Made by a program: the position numbers and the translations under genes. From Nomia melanderi (taxonomy: Eukaryota > Arthropoda > Insecta > Hymenoptera > Halictidae), in NCBI RefSeq assembly GCF_051020985.1, contig NC_135007.1:6825501-6889500 (forward strand): 64,000 nt of DNA. The letters run 5' to 3'. Shown one piece after another: positions 63,429 through 64,000 of this stretch (position 1 is its first letter; every line of letters begins with the position of its first letter). The notes under the pieces are model-generated. The model worked only from the letters and a program-made list of their open reading frames with translations, did not search any database and was not told the origin of the DNA.

Positions 63429-64000
63429 AACATTTGTAGAAAATGTTCCTTGTTCGGAAGTGTCATTGTCAGTAATATTTCTAATGAAATATGAAGGATT
63501 TCAATATTCGTGCAGCGTATGCTCGCTCGACTTCCACTGCGAACGACCGCCACGCGACTGATAAACTCGGGGGAACTCCATGAACTGCTCGATAACACCT
63601 TGACGTCGTTCACGAGGCTATTTCCCGGACAGACCTTGCGAGCGCCGTATCGAGTCGCGTGAAATCCCGCGAAACCAACAATCGGCCGCCATTTACCAAT
63701 GATTTGCGATGCATTAAAGAAACCACGTTTGTTACCGGTAACTCGTGAACTTCAAGGCTTTACATCAATAATAAATGTACGTCTCCTAATATCTTCTTGT
63801 ATAGACGAGTGGCTACAAAGGCCGCACGCATGACCGCTAACTCACGCTTTCGTATGACAAATTTGTAACTAGAATAGAACAGAAATCCACTTGACTGTCA
63901 ATTGATTGTTATTTTGAGCTATTTTTAAGCTGGACGCATCGAGTTCCCAAGATACGTCGACAATTCGACAATTATCATTTCTTATGGAAATTTCATCTAA

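Larger units (their letters stand above)
56851..64000. other. No supported gene
   Basis: This 7.1-kb AT-rich stretch lies upstream of the SLC36-type coding region and probably contains its 5' noncoding exon and promoter. A GC-richer patch at 60.4-60.9 kb and another at 63.5-63.75 kb are the best candidates for promoter regions. Open frames there show no domain. It also holds a lone TTAACCCTTTGGACTGG end at 61064 and the tandem repeat at 63272-63428. Confidence 0.5.

Noticed and set aside
1..64000. tRNA genes, rRNA, CRISPR arrays and bacterial-type operons
   Set aside because: I saw no B-box with a folding cloverleaf and no regularly spaced direct repeats with unique spacers. The gene structure is plainly that of an animal nuclear genome.

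Overview
The window looks like nuclear DNA of an insect. It holds multi-exon genes with short GT-AG introns, TATA-driven cuticle genes, a ZAD zinc-finger N-terminus, a mariner element and many small TTAA-flanked elements in AT-rich DNA broken by CpG-rich islands. A hymenopteran (bee, wasp or ant) is the best guess. That is inference from base composition and gene content; no single feature proves it. All gene models were spliced by eye from reading frame, intron phase and splice signals.

Left part (1-24 kb), cuticle genes: two minus-strand genes encode secreted Gln/Pro/Tyr-rich proteins. The first (148-5572) runs toward or off the left edge; the second is at 11656-14893. A plus-strand gene at 22218-23700 encodes a classical RR-1 (chitin_bind_4) cuticular protein with a Pro-rich tail. 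All three begin with a 12-15 nt coding exon and have a TATA box about 70-90 nt upstream of the ATG. The two minus-strand genes share a short repeated motif (P-P-E-I-Q-Q-L-L-Q-Y-Q type) and an exon junction at Y-N-D-P. This suggests derivation from RR-1 proteins with loss of most of the chitin-binding domain.

Middle part (24-43 kb), regulators: 24-30.7 kb has no gene I can support. A four-finger C2H2 protein with a long polyglutamine tract lies at 30747-33159 (minus). A CpG-rich, microsatellite-rich island follows (about 34-40 kb), then two minus-strand exons encoding a complete ZAD domain (41065-42452). The ZAD exons have no obvious finger-coding exons of their own in the window, so they may be a distal start of the same zinc-finger gene.

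Right part (43-57 kb), membrane proteins: a CD36/scavenger receptor class B gene (43640-48023, plus) with a decayed mariner in its last intron converges on an SLC36-type amino-acid transporter gene (49215-56843, minus). The transporter gene has one GC-AG intron and carries two TTAA-flanked MITE-like elements in its first intron. From 57 kb to the right edge I see no supportable coding gene.

Repeats: four groups of short elements begin and end in TTAA or near-TTAA and have terminal inverted repeats, which suggests piggyBac-type non-autonomous elements. There is also a 28-bp minisatellite, a 105-bp-arm inverted repeat at 20.9-21.5 kb and several tandem duplications.
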